Under the pieces are notes generated by a model, which searched no databases, had not been told where the DNA came from, and saw only the letters and a list, made by a program, of their open reading frames with translations. Positions 12,801-22,925 of a DNA stretch of 64,000 nt are shown here, one piece after another. This stretch comes from Ancistrus triradiatus (lineage: Eukaryota > Chordata > Actinopteri > Siluriformes > Loricariidae). The translations under genes and the position numbers were made by a program. The DNA lies in assembly GCA_025084515.1 (NCBI GenBank), contig JAJAGP010000181.1, positions 212,001 to 276,000 of the forward strand, read 5' to 3'. Numbering within the stretch: the first letter of the stretch is position 1; each line of letters begins with the position of its first letter.

Positions 12801-15800
12801 ATTTTCTTACAATTGCTCCCACAGTTGATTTATTCACACCAACCTGCTTGCCTATTGTAGATTCACTCTTCCCAGCCTGGTGCAGGTCTACAATTTTCTT
12901 CCTGGTGTCCTTCAACAGATCTTTGGTCTTGGCCATGGTTGAGTTTGGAGTCTGACTGTTTGAGGCTGTGGACAGGTGTCTATTATACAGGTAACGAGTT
13001 TAGGACAGAAAAGCTTCTTAAAGAAGTTGTTACAGGTCTGTGAGAGCCAGATATCTCGCTTGTCTGTGGGTGACCAAATACTTATTTTCCACCATGATTT
13101 ACAATTAAATTCTTTAAAAAATCCTACAATGTGATTTCCTGTATTTTTTTCTCATTTTGTCTCTCATAGTTAAAGTGTAGCTATGATGAAAATTACAGAC
13201 CTCTCTCATCTTTCTAAGTAGAAGAACTTGCACAATCAGTGGCTGATTAAATACTTTTTTGCCCCACTGTACAAGGCAGGATGGACCCATGTCCATCCGA
13301 ATGTCACAGCTGAAATCTAAACTCGTCAGACCAGGCAATGTCTTTTATTGTCCAATTTTGGTAAGTCCACATGAATTGTAGCCTCAGTTTCCTGTTCTTA
13401 CCTGATAGGAGTAGCACCCAGGAAGAACCAAAGGAGTGGTCTTCTGATGCAGTAGACCATTTACTTCAAGAGAAACTCAATGTTGTACATTCAGAGTTGC
13501 TCTTCTGCATATCTCAGTTGTAATAAGTGCTTATTTGAGATACTGAGCACTTCCTGGAGCTGAGATACAACTGTGCTGGCAAAAAGCTTTGAGTCATCTA
13601 CCTGCCCTATGAATAAACTAGGGTCAGGAAGTTTGAGTGCCAGGTTCTTGAGCACAGGAGTGGGTAGGAAAAGTTCAAACCACCGTAGCCTACTCAGGGA
13701 CATAGCACAGAATCGTGCTTGGCCACAAAGAGGAGACCAAAAAGGTGCTTGGCCCAGAGGAGATCCAAGAGGCCTTGGGGAAACTGCTCCTTCAAAAGCT
13801 CAACGGTGTACTCAATGGGCTATGTGGTGGCAGTTCAGTGGCTCCTTATTTCCCAAACAAAACAGAGTTGTTCAGCTTAGAATGCAGGAATATTTGGTCA
13901 CATGGCTGATCAGGCAGAGGATGCTAGCATAGCACCGACACTAAGGTGATGATAAGATGCAGGCAGCGATGATGGCAGGCATCAGACCAACCACAGTAGT
14001 AAGAAGCATTAAGTACTTCGATCAACATTTGTCATTAAACATTAGGAAGGGCATTTGAACAATAAAATGGTTTAGTGCTGATTGCTTTTTTTAAATAATG
14101 AAACTGATTATTAATCCTTATAAATACATGCATTGATTCTGTACTCACTTGTGCGATTACCTCCTCAATCTGGCCACCGCTGATTTTCATTTCAAGTCTC
14201 TGTACATCAGGTTCCTTTACAGAAAATCATATAATAAGAATTCACACCACTGATGTCAATTACATTTCAGTACATTTACAATAAGCTGTGTGTTCAGCTG
14301 CGTGATGCAGTTTTGCTAACAGTGTGGTGAAAACTAAAGAAAATTAATACAGAACAATATCATAATTCCACTCTGACACACCAACCATTTTGACATAGTT
14401 GAATCGCTCATTTATGAGCTGCTCAGTGTATTTCCTGTAGGCAGCATCCTGGGGAATAGACTGAAGAGAGCCTAAGATCTTGGTGTACAAAATCCTAAGA
14501 CGCTTGAGGGAAAGACGTAGCACAGTGCAAGAGTTATTTGTATTTGGCATAAGTTTATAGCACTTTACTTGATTTTTAGATAAAATTTTTATATTTGAGG
14601 AAAAAAATACTTATACATTTACCTCATGTGGATTCTGTGAAACAGCAAGGCCCACCAAACCTGTGGTCTAAAAGATAAAACAGCTGTTATATAACAAATC
14701 TAGATTAACCATGTCTACCTCCACCACCAATAATGGTTATGCATAGGGATATCAGAATGTTGAGCAGATAAACACTCTCTTGACTGCTTTAACAACGTCA
14801 ATCCTATATTATTACTGTTACATTTTTACTAACTTTTATACAATCCCAAATCAGAAACATTGGTACAGTATGGAAAATGCACATTGAAAAAAAAATGTTC
14901 CTTATGCTTACTTTTTATTTCATTGCAGACCTTTTGAATCCATGATATTTAATCTTTTTTTTCTGGTCAACATAATTTCATTTGTTAATATACATCCACT
15001 CCTGCACTTTAGGCCTGCAACACATTCCAAAAAAGTTGGGACGGGGGCAGTTTAGGGCTTGTAATGAGGTAAAAAAAAATGTGATTTCAAAAACGTTACG
15101 TCAGCAGGTGATTGTAATCATGATTTGGTGCAAAAGCATTACCCACGAAAGCCTGAGTCTTTGAAGAGCATTGATGGGGAAAGGATCTCCAGTTTGCCAA
15201 CAAATGCAAGAGAAAATTAATAAAAGCAATGTCCCTCAAAGAAAGATTGGAAGGGCATTTCAGTGCCTAAACTCCTATGATCGCTCTGCTCGCTGAGATG
15301 ACACTGCATCAAGAACTGTCATTCATTAATAGCTGATTGAACAACATGGGCAAGGGATTACTTTTGCAAACCTTTCTCAAACACTGCAATATGAAGTTAT
15401 ATTCACAAATGCCACTTAAAATGTTGCTTTGCAAAAAAGAAGCCTTATGTTCACCATGTCCAGAAGCTCTTTGGTCTTGAGTTTGGAGTCTGACTGTGAG
15501 GCTGTGGACAGGTGTCTTTTATACAGATAACGAGGTCAAACAGGTGCTATTAATACAGGTAATGAGTGGAGGACAGAAGAGCTTCTTAAAGAAGAAGTTA
15601 CAGGTCTGTGAGAGCCAGAAATCTTGCTTGTTTGTGGGTGACCAAATACTTATTTTCCACCATGATTTACAATTTAATTCTTTAAAAATCCTACAATGTG
15701 ATTTCCTGAATTGTTTTTCTCATTTTGTCTCTCATAGTGTAACTATGATGAAAATTACAGACGCCTCTCATTTTTTAAGTAGGAGAACTTGCACAATCAG

Positions 15801-16274
15801 TGGCTGACTAAATACTTTTTTGCCCCACTGTATGCATTAGCTAGTGAGAAGCTAACTGAGTAAAAAACAGACGCAGTACAGTGCCATGGAGCTTTAAAAA
15901 AAAAAATTATGTAACTTCCACCTATTGTGAGAGTTTGTCTTTTTGTCTATTAGTTATGGATAGAATAATAAACAGTTTGACAACCAATAGACTAATGTAA
16001 ATATCAAAGTACATAAATGTTAGGGTTCGCCCCGATAAAAAACTGGCAAGCCGTTGTTTAAACAGAAATTAAAAGGCTTTCAGGACCGAATCGCAGTTAG
16101 CTCCAGATGGAAACAGTAAACTAAAAAAATCTAAATAAATAAAAAGACACTAAGAAGACGAAAACAAACTGAAAATGAAGCTGTACCTATATTGGCTGGC
16201 AGCTGGTGAATGAACTAGGGCTGCAACTAACGATTATTTTAATAATCGATTAATCGGTCGATTATTTTTTCAAA

Positions 16275-16314
<40 letters not shown>

Positions 16315-19300
16315 ACCTTTCCATGTCTTTATTCAGAAATATATATATATATATACACAGTAAATAACAGACCAAATAAGTGCTTACAATAAATGAATAA
16401 TAATACATTAAATTTATTAATAAATTAAAATAACAAATTAAATAATAAAGAAAAATAAGTGCAAACACTACATACAAACCCATTCACTCCCTTTCTTTAG
16501 GAACTTTGCAATGCAAGCCAAAAATGTTATCATGTCAACATGCTCCTGGCTAAAGCTGGCTCTCTTTTTAGAGACTATATTTCCTGCCGCAGAAAATAAA
16601 CGCTCAGACAGTGTTGAAGTAGCAGGAATGCATAAATAGGACTTGGCTAGCCTGGCCAATATAGGATATCTATCTCTGCTAACTCCATCACTGTCATTAT
16701 CCAGCTAACCAGCATCAACCGTGCTATTCCCGTTCGCATAGTACGAGTGCGCCGTTACGTTTCCTCACTTCAAAACGGAACAAACTCGGGATATTGTGGT
16801 GACTTGCGCTGTTGCTGAGCTCCGATCATCCTCATCGGTGACTGCAACATGTTTTCTAGTGATGTGTCGGTCGCGGCCGATCCGGCTCAAAGAGCCGGCT
16901 CTTTGAGATGAACGACAGGAGCAGGTTCCTGATTGTGAGCCGGTTTATATATTTTTTTATTTATTGTACATTCCGACACATTGCTGCTTATTGCACTTCT
17001 TGTTAGATGCTAAACTACATGTCGTTGCGTTTTACTTGTACACGTGTAATGACAAGAAAGATGACAATAAAGTTGAATCTAATATATATATATATATAAA
17101 TCCCCTCAAAGAATCTTTTCTAAAACAGGTCAGACCGTAACAGAAAGGAGGAGCAGGATCAACCCCTCAAAGATGAGATCCTTGGGGTTTTTTTATGCCA
17201 ATGTTTATTAAAAACTGTAACCTGGATGGTGCTTTTTCTTTTTTTGCACATTTTTATTTAGATTTTGTTGAGTGATGTTTGGTTGATGATGTCTTGTTTC
17301 CCTGTATATAGTTGCAAATTTACAAATATTACACATAATCAGAGACCTGAGAGCAGATTGGACCTGTAATTGAGATGGGTCTTCGTTTTTGTATTTTATT
17401 TTACTGTGTTCCATTGAGTATATAAATAAAAACCATATTAATAATAACAAACATTGGATATTATTTGTTTTTACATTGGTAATTCATTTTACACATAATT
17501 TGGTAATAAATTAAGCTACAAAAAATCTAAAGAGCCACTTGGGAGCCTAAAGAGCTGGCTCTTTTTAGTTAGCCGAGCCAAAAGAACCGGCTCTCTGAAA
17601 AGAGCCGAAATTCCCATCACTAATGTTCTCGTTTCGTTTCGAGGGCTGTATCAGCACCGGTCAGATCACTTTTGCAAAGTTTGCATGTTACACATGTTCC
17701 TACACTTTTGAGGACTTAAGCCGAACTTTCTTCTCTGCGTCAGTCATAATTTATTTAATTCTTAACGCTAACTTATTTTGATGATTCCGCGCCGGCTCTG
17801 CCTCGCTCCGTTCAATCGCTCGTGTTGTTTTTTCCAGCGTGAAGTGCCGCAACTAACGTAAGCGGATATGATAAGGCGGGGGGACACATAAATCATGTGA
17901 CACAACGAATCGATAATAAAATTCGTTGTCAACGCTTTTAATAATCGATTATATCGATTCGTTGTTGCAGCCCTAGATTGAACCCTAATCACTCGCATCA
18001 GGGGCCGTTGCTCTAGCATCGCGCCACTACTGGGCTGAGCTGATGCGAGCTTAAAAGGAAGACAAAATTAAAGGTAAACTAAAGCACCACACTAAAGCGG
18101 ACTCAAAAAGGGAATGACATACTACCTGAAAACAAAAGCCACTAATAATGTGCTGAAGCACTGTGGCAAGGGAGAACAAAAAAGGAAGAAAAAAGGAAGC
18201 GCGAACAGGGTGCTGCTCATAGGGGCTGCGTACTACGTGTACGCCAGGTGCGTACCGGGATTGGCGTGTGCGCGAAGCAGAGCGATCCCAGGCGGAGCCG
18301 AATGAGGTGAGAGCCGGAAAGAGAACCGAAAGCTGCAGGAATTCTGTCCCTTGCCTAGTAGTCTACGCCCTACCTTACCTTCAGATCTCGATTCCTACGA
18401 TGACCTCTTCCGCTTTAGAGGAGAGGTTTTTACCGCTTTCCCTAGCGGCCGGAACAAGGAAAAAGCGGATGCAACGATACACATGCGGTAAGAATGCCAA
18501 AAAGGGCGATGTGAATGCCAAGACGAGCGAATGGTGCAACACCTGACTGAGCTAAAGCATGCTCTTAAATAGCAACGCTGAAAGATGTCGCTGATAACGC
18601 AATCACGCAGCAAGCAGATGCATGCGCGATCATGCTCACTGTGAGGATCTTGGCGAGCTAGCCAGGCCAACACTGACCTCTAGTGTCGGTTTGGAGAGAT
18701 GCCACAGTGTTGGGGGGGTCTTTACAATAAAGGTAAGTGTTTCAAGCTTATTTGCTGACGTAAAGTGTAACATGATGATTTAGAGTAATCATCTCATACT
18801 TCACATCTCATACCAAACTCATACTTCTAAATACTTAAAGTAAATGCCTGAGAAGGGTCTGCCTGCAGACATGCACTCTCAGCTCCACATGCACCGTCAG
18901 CCTATTCATGACATCAGTGCGCTCTCTGCCATGAACCAGAATTATGTAGCGTTTATTTATGTTTTGTTGAAAAGGGGAAAGGAGTATGTTGGCTTTTAGT
19001 GAATGGTTTGTAATATTTGTATATGAGTAAAGATGTGTTTAGACAGCAATGTTTCACTGCACACATTTGCATTGTTTGTGCATGCTAGATTCACTGCAAT
19101 TCTCAACTTACTATAACTAATAAAGCTTTGTTGGCTACATTAACTTGTCAGATGTCTTGTTAGAGATACTAGATCAATAAAACAGGATTTCCTTTGGAAC
19201 ATTTCTGCAGTAGTCACTTTTCTAAACAGCCAATTCCTACACTTAGGTGCACACGTCCTATATACAGTCAACAAAGATACTGCAAAGACAAAGATACGCT

Positions 19301-22300
19301 ATTCTATTTGCTTTTAAAGATGCATTCAGTATTTAGTTGCGACAGTAAGCCACTGAATCAATGCTAATCATACGACCTGGGGCTCCATGCAAGATCTCAT
19401 CCCGTGGGGTCAAAATGATCATGAGAACGGTGAGAAAAAATCCCAGAACTACACGGAGGGACCTGATGAATGACCTGCAGAGAGCTGGAACCAAAGTAAC
19501 AAAGGCTACCATCAGTAACACACCACGCCGAGAGGGACTCAGATCCTGCAGTGCCAGGCGTGTCCCCCTGCTTAAGCCAGTACATGTCCAGGCCCGTCTG
19601 AAGTTTGCTAGAGAGCATACGGATGATCCAGAAGAGGATTGGGAGAATATCATGTGGTCAGATGAAGCCAAAATAGAACTTTTTGGTAAAAACTCAACTG
19701 GAGGAAGAAGAATGCTGAGTTTCATCCCAAAAACACCATACCTACTGTGAAGCATGGGGGTGGAAACATCATGCTTTGGGGCTGTTTTTCTGCGGAGGGG
19801 ACACAGGAAACGACTGTATCCGTGTTAAGGGAAGAATGAACGGGGCCATGTATCGTTGAGATTTATATGCCAAAGCCCTTCCTTCCCATCAGTGAAGAGC
19901 ATTGAAGATGGAACCTGGCTGGGTCTTCAGGCATGTATCATGACAATGATCCCAAACAACACCGCGCTCGGGGGGGGGGGCAATGAAGGAGTGGCTCCGT
20001 AAAAAAGCATTTCAAAGGTCCCTGGAGCGGCCTCCCTAGCCAGTCTTGGTTCAGACTTCAACCCCATAGAAAAATGGTGTGGAGGGATAAATAAATGACC
20101 AAGTATAATATTTTTGTCTCATTTGTGTTTAACTGGGTTCTCTTTACTACTTTTACCTACTTTTTAAGGCAATTGTGTGAAAAATCTGATGACGTTTTTT
20201 TTAGGTCATATCTATGCAGAAAATAAAGAAAATTTTTTTATAGAGTTCCCAAACTGTCAAGCACCACTGTATATACATACAACATCCCATCCAAAGACTA
20301 GCATTATGTTGTGATTGGGATACTGTATTAACTGGGGGGGTATTCCACAAAGCAAGCTATCTCAACAAGTTTTGACTCCCATGACTTTAGTTCGCTCTTA
20401 GATTTATCATCTACGCCGCCCAAGGAGGTTGGGTCCCTTTTTGAGTCTTGGTCCTCCTAAGGTTTCTTCCTAGAACTAGGGAGTTTTTCCTTGCCACTGT
20501 CGCCCTAGGCTTGCTCAATTTGGGATTGGACGTAGTTATTAGGAGATAATCTAAACTTGTAAAGTTGCTTTGAGACAATGCTCCATTGTAAAAAGTGCTA
20601 TATAAATAGATCTGACTTGACTTGACAAGTCAGGCTTTTTGAGACAAGCCTGGTTCATTTTGCTCAATTTAAGTTCCATGAAAAAGGCTAAACTTAAGCC
20701 CCGGTAAGTTACTACAGCAGCATATCCGTTTGGACAAACCTGCTCTGTGCCAAGCTATAGCTTGGGCTTTTTAAGCTTCATCAATTCTATTTCCCAAGTC
20801 ACGTGACATCATATAACCGCTGGCTTGAAAGATACAGAGAGACGTCAGATTACTGCTCACTGTGTATAAGCCTTAATAACAATGTGACCTTTCTAATCAA
20901 ATTATTTTCTTTCAGTAATCAAAGTCCTAATGTTAATAATTAATTGTCAACAATTATTTGTTTTTTTTCTGTTTTTTTTTTAAGTTCCATGTTCTATCAT
21001 CTATTATTCCATGACTATTATTCCTAATGTTTTAGGTTTTTGCGATGGTATCGTTTCGGTATCGGTATTGAGATACTTTAGGCAAGTATCGTACTGAGGT
21101 CATAATTTTGGTATCTTGAAAACACTGGCATCTGGAGCCAACACACCCACCCCCAGTCCCTAGGAATTATTACATGTTTTTGTTTGTTTCTTTCTTTATT
21201 TTTACTTGTGTTTTGTTTGATCCATCTGTCACTGTAAAAATAGATGCCAAGGGAAGGGAAGCATCCACCACATAAGATAATTATATTTACACTGAAGCTG
21301 CACTTAAATGTAACTTAGTGGTTTCATGACATGGTATTTGTTCCCATTTCCAGAAACACAATGCAGAAAACAGCACTACAATACTAGCAGAATACACTGC
21401 ACAGTTCATATCCACAAGTTCAGCCTTATTGTGTAGCTGCCTGATCAATATATACCTAGAACAGTGCTTATCAGCCTCATGCTCCCGGAAACCACGGGAG
21501 AACCGTGACCGTGACCCTAACCCTTTCGCGAATGCTCCGCTCGGGTTCTGTCACTCTGCAGACCAGCTTACACCATTGGCGCAAACAGCGTTTGCTTAAG
21601 TTAGGTTTTCGTTCTTTTTCTTCAGCTGCTGAGTGGCGCGTTCGGTTTAAGCAGCCATTACCGGCGCGTCTGCCCAGGGTTCTATCCCAGGGTTTTTTCT
21701 GGTTAAAATGCACAATAACCTAACTATTTCTCAACCAACTTTTATGAGTCGTTTTTATACTCAAGACTTCTGATCTACATGGTGTACCAAAAAAAGTTTT
21801 GACTCCAGTTACTTCGAATCTCAAAAGAAAGGACTGGATCAGAATTAGGCAAGTTACCATGTTGGAAAATAATCTGTCAAAACTGTAAAACCTCATGTAA
21901 TTTGTTAAGCAGAGATTTGGATTATTTTCCTTGGTTAATAGGTGTGAAAACGTTCCTTTAATTTAATGTATGAAATGTGTAGAATGGTTTTTTTTGTTGT
22001 TGTTTTCCAAATGCCTTTTTTCTGTCTACATCCCCATTATTTTAGCTTTTCTTTTGCCCCAGGTCAGGACTCGGCTCATTCACTATGAAATACTGAAAAC
22101 AATAATCTAAACTGTGCATCTTTAAGATCTTAGAATTGACCATCATTGACAAAAATGTGACAAAATCAACAAATAAAACTCAAATCTGCTGTTTGTTATA
22201 GCAGTGAAACGATACAGATAAAGAAAGGTAATACCACAGTACAGCACAGCATTTACTCTATGACTACAAGTTGTAGTCTAATAAATAATATAATTAATTA

Positions 22301-22773
22301 AATAAATTATAGATGATCAATAGTACATATGGTTTATAGTATAAATAGTAATATAATAGTAGTATAATACAGCATATAAAACAGTATTACACACTATTAT
22401 TTTACTGTTTATACTACGTATACTATGTACAATTATTGCTAATCTACTACTATTACTGTTTTATTATATTATTACTTATTGAGAGTCAGGCATTCACCTA
22501 AGAGCATTTTGGTTCCATAGGTCCTCTTTTAACTGATTATAAACTTGACACAAGCTTTAATATAAAAAATAAATCACAATGCAATTCATAGCTTTTTAAT
22601 ACAATATTGTGGCGTTTCTGCTTTATTCTAACACTCAGTGACATACAGCCAACGAGATCCAAGGAAATCGTTGCTTTAAAAGCAACTGCCTATGAAAAAA
22701 ATATGGTATCAGTATTTACATATTTACATTTTAAAATGACCTCCACACGTACCTTCTTAACGACACCAGCCAT
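6814..22773 (-). CDS. ndufa5: NDUFA5, complex I accessory subunit (B13), five exons, complete
   Basis: Encodes a small matrix-side accessory subunit of NADH:ubiquinone oxidoreductase in the mitochondrial inner membrane. Exons on the minus strand: 22773-22753 (MAGVVKK), 14667-14623 (TTGLVGLAVSQNPHE), 14502-14386 (RLRILYTKIL to YVKM), 14214-14149 (EPDVQRLE to EEVIAQ) and 6915-6814 (AESELVLSRKM to HWKWPI, then TAA). All introns are phase 0 with GT-AG ends. The sum is 116 codons plus stop, the same length as the human protein. The first ATG sits in a CpG-richer block, as expected for a housekeeping promoter. Introns 1 and 4 (about 8.1 and 7.2 kb) dwarf the coding sequence and consist largely of Tc1, hAT and L2 copies. 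The gene is easily missed because no exon exceeds 117 bp. It is divergent from PIK3CG. Confidence 0.95.
7086..7278 (+). repeat. dispersed fish repeat R1, longer copy
   Basis: Holds GGCCAATTTAGCATAATCAA, GAAAACGGAGTACCCAGAAA, GGACACAGGGAGAACATTAA and the tail GCACCACCATGCCATCC, in family order. It lies in NDUFA5 intron 4. Confidence 0.65.
7396..7914 (+). pseudogene. LINE ORF1 remnant with SGNH/GDSL esterase domain
   Basis: The last 140 codons of this frame read as an SGNH hydrolase: IHVGANDI carries the block III Gly and Asn, and DSVHPTREG carries the block V Asp and His. Such an esterase domain is known in ORF1 of some fish L2 and CR1-type LINEs. The first 30 or so codons look unrelated. The true start of the LINE ORF1 is not visible here, so this is a 5'-truncated ORF. 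Confidence 0.75.
7490..11323 (+). mobile_element. L2-type LINE retrotransposon, near full length, decayed
   Basis: Order on the plus strand: an ORF1 piece with an SGNH/GDSL esterase fold, endonuclease and reverse-transcriptase fragments, the C-terminal region (ITPVLSLLQWLPVKFRIDYK), a long 3' UTR, and a tail in which TGACT/TGACTTGACTTGAC repeats follow GCTATATAAATAGATC. The clade is inferred from the RT text and the short-repeat tail. It lies in NDUFA5 intron 4, in the opposite orientation to the gene. The same tail is found at 20370-20626, 45978-46080 and 55027-56152, and a 5' fragment at 60697-61325. Confidence 0.88.
7898..10371 (+). pseudogene. LINE ORF2 (endonuclease and reverse transcriptase), broken
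   Basis: An open piece at 7898-8680 carries the endonuclease block VGDFNIQFDN and SISDDYLLVFEL, where the catalytic His of the usual SDH triplet is replaced by Asp. Later pieces carry FQSGFRPP (about 9302), LLDLSAAFDTIDHDV (motif A), YGVPQGSVLGPLLFSLY (motif B) and YADDTQLY (motif C, 9682-9705). At least four frame breaks separate them, so the protein is not made. Confidence 0.85.
11585..11715. repeat. fish dispersed DNA repeat fragment
   Basis: CCACTTCATTAGGTACCTCA, TGCTAATTGGACCCCTTTTG, CCACATTGACATGTTAGCAT and CACACAGTGGCTGCAGAACT occur in the order known from a common fish repeat. I do not name the family. It stops at the Tc1 boundary at 11722. Confidence 0.5.
11722..13269 (-). mobile_element. 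Tc1-like element, family A, TIR to TIR, minus orientation
   Basis: The left end is slightly eroded (AAATGGGGCAAAAAAGTAT in place of CAGTGGGGC...), the right end reads TTTTTTGCCCCACTG, and TA follows. About 1548 bp. The inverted repeats are about 200 bp long. It is inserted in NDUFA5 intron 4 in the same orientation as the gene. Confidence 0.92.
11938..12936 (-). pseudogene. Tc1 family A transposase, two or more frameshifts
   Basis: Starts MAKTKDLLKDTRKKIVDLHQ at 12936. The first frame covers the helix-turn-helix and GKQVGVNKSTVGAIVRKWK to about 12733. The second frame covers the RNase H-like core with WSDETKIELFGK (first Asp) and HHDNDPKHTA (second Asp), and breaks again before WPSQSPDLSPIE. 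The stop TGA lies at 11940-11938. It is the best preserved transposase of its family here, but not functional as read. Confidence 0.9.
13290..13935. repeat. unassigned repeat-like sequence
   Basis: The 13290-13560 part (AACTCGTCAGACCAGGCAAT, GTCCAATTTTGGTAAGTCCA, CAGTTTCCTGTTCTTACCTG) resembles text seen repeatedly in fish DNA transposons. The 13573-13932 part is open in two frames but matches nothing I recognise. It lies within NDUFA5 intron 4. Confidence 0.35.
14843..15430. repeat. MITE-like repeat M1
   Basis: Carries CAATCCCAAATCAGAAACAT, GTATGGAAAATGCACATTG and, near 15025, CATTCCAAAAAAGTTGGGAC. The same texts occur reversed at 38447-38660. Non-coding. It is in NDUFA5 intron 1, just upstream of exon 2 in gene direction. 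Confidence 0.5.
15463..15830 (-). mobile_element. Tc1 family A, solo 5' end
   Basis: Only the 5' non-coding part and one inverted repeat remain: AGAAGCTCTTTGGTCTTGAG at the inner edge (just downstream of the transposase start) to TTTTTTGCCCCACTG at 15830, followed by TA. The rest of the element is absent. Confidence 0.85.
16468..16659 (-). pseudogene. hAT transposase C-terminal remnant
   Basis: Reads LAKSYLCIPATSTLSERLFS followed by AAGNIVSKKRASFSQEHVDM, the signature of the hAT-family dimerisation domain (IPATS..SER.FS.AG). No upstream DDE or zinc-finger region survives. Confidence 0.88.
16857..17622. mobile_element. short non-autonomous hAT nested in the first hAT
   Basis: The ends TAGTGATGTG... 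and ...CCCATCACTA are inverted, with subterminal AGAGCCGGCTCTTTGAG and AAGAACCGGCTCTCTGAAAA also inverted. Flanking octamers ATGTTTTC (16849-16856) and ATGTTCTC (17623-17630) match at seven of eight bases. 766 bp, with no transposase. Confidence 0.9.
17984..19360. other. non-coding intron DNA, GC-richer patch
   Basis: No gene is recognised in this part of NDUFA5 intron 1. A CpG-containing patch at about 18190-18660 has short open frames on both strands without family similarity. With 15840-16215 it may be a single unassigned repeat that the hAT split, but I could not demonstrate its ends. Confidence 0.35.
19376..20085 (+). mobile_element. Tc1 family A internal fragment with transposase remnant
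   Basis: Starts inside the coding region (GCTCCATGCAAGATCTCATC) and reads GVKMIMRTVRKNPRTT, LMNDLQRAGTKV and WSDEAKIELFGKN before losing frame after 19750. Small insertions are frequent after 19800, including a G-run at 19972. It ends abruptly at about 20085 where a different Tc1 family begins. Confidence 0.85.
20087..20269 (+). mobile_element. Tc1 family B, 3' end only
   Basis: Carries the family B end: ATAAATGACCAAGTATAATA, GGTCATATCTATGCAGAAA and CAAGCACCACTG, followed by TA. Directly fused to the family A fragment. Confidence 0.85.
20370..20626 (+). mobile_element. L2 LINE 3' tail, 5'-truncated insertion
   Basis: Matches the last 260 bases of the LINE at 7490-11323 and ends in GATCTGACTTGACTTGAC. 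ACAAGT borders the insertion on both sides (20363-20369 region and 20624-20629), consistent with a short target duplication. A 5'-truncated copy of this kind is typical of LINE retrotransposition. Confidence 0.85.
20630..21690. other. intron DNA without recognised gene
   Basis: NDUFA5 intron 1. The GGTATCGTTTCGGTATCGGT text near 21050 looks repeat-derived. Short overlapping open frames at 21477-21723 have no family similarity. Confidence 0.35.
21695..22485. repeat. left arm of a large imperfect palindrome
   Basis: In inverted order it matches 22925-23620: GGTTAAAATGCACAATAACC, TTTTGACTCCAGTTACTTCG, CACACCTATTAACCAAGGAA (as reverse), TGACCATCATTGACAAAAAT, TGTTATAGCAGTGAAACGAT and TACTGTTTTATTATATTATT all have partners on the other arm in mirror order. 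Identity is roughly 80-85 percent by eye, with indels; the segment at about 22010-22110 is missing from the right arm. Confidence 0.82.
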
Positions 22774-22925
22774 TTCTGCGCCGACGAACCCACTGCTCGC
22801 TGTCGCCTACTGTGACGCTAAAGTTATGTCGCCTCCATACACGCGGCATTGGCCGCTGGATCATGCGTCAACGTCGTCGCCATATTGGTCCAGGCAACTT
22901 CTCATAACATGCACCGTTCCAGTGT
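22774..22925 (-). promoter_or_regulatory. NDUFA5 promoter and 5' UTR
   Basis: GC- and CpG-rich DNA directly upstream of the NDUFA5 start codon, in an otherwise AT-rich neighbourhood. Read on the minus strand it holds two CCAAT-type motifs (GGACCAATATGG and GGCCAATGCC) and an AATATGGCGACG block that resembles a YY1 site, a frequent element in promoters of nuclear genes for mitochondrial proteins. There is no obvious TATA box. The block lies in the unpaired centre of a large palindrome. Confidence 0.6.

Larger units (their letters stand above)
16216..17975 (-). mobile_element. hAT element with 8-bp target duplication, interrupted by a second hAT
   Basis: Terminal repeats TAGGGCTGCAACTAACGATT at the left and CGTTGTTGCAGCCCTA at the right. 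Flanking octamers GAATGAAC (16208-16215) and GATTGAAC (17976-17983) differ at one base, the 8-bp target duplication expected of hAT. A minus-strand remnant at 16659-16468 encodes the hAT C-terminal dimerisation region. A 766-bp hAT lies inside at 16857-17622. Location: NDUFA5 intron 1. Confidence 0.92.

Noticed and set aside
12300..12860. 186-codon plus-strand frame
   Set aside because: It is antisense to the Tc1 family A transposase. The frame at 25366-25941 has the same origin.
13573..13932. 119- and 64-codon plus-strand frames
   Set aside because: No recognisable domain. Located in a repeat-like stretch of NDUFA5 intron 4, with no splice or promoter support.
14149..14160. NDUFA5 exon 4 ending at the donor-like GTAATC at 14160
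   Set aside because: It would delete the conserved VIAQ. The GTGAGT donor at 14148 retains it and keeps the 116-residue length.
21477..21723. Overlapping frames on both strands
   Set aside because: No family similarity, no splice context, and partly within the left palindrome arm.
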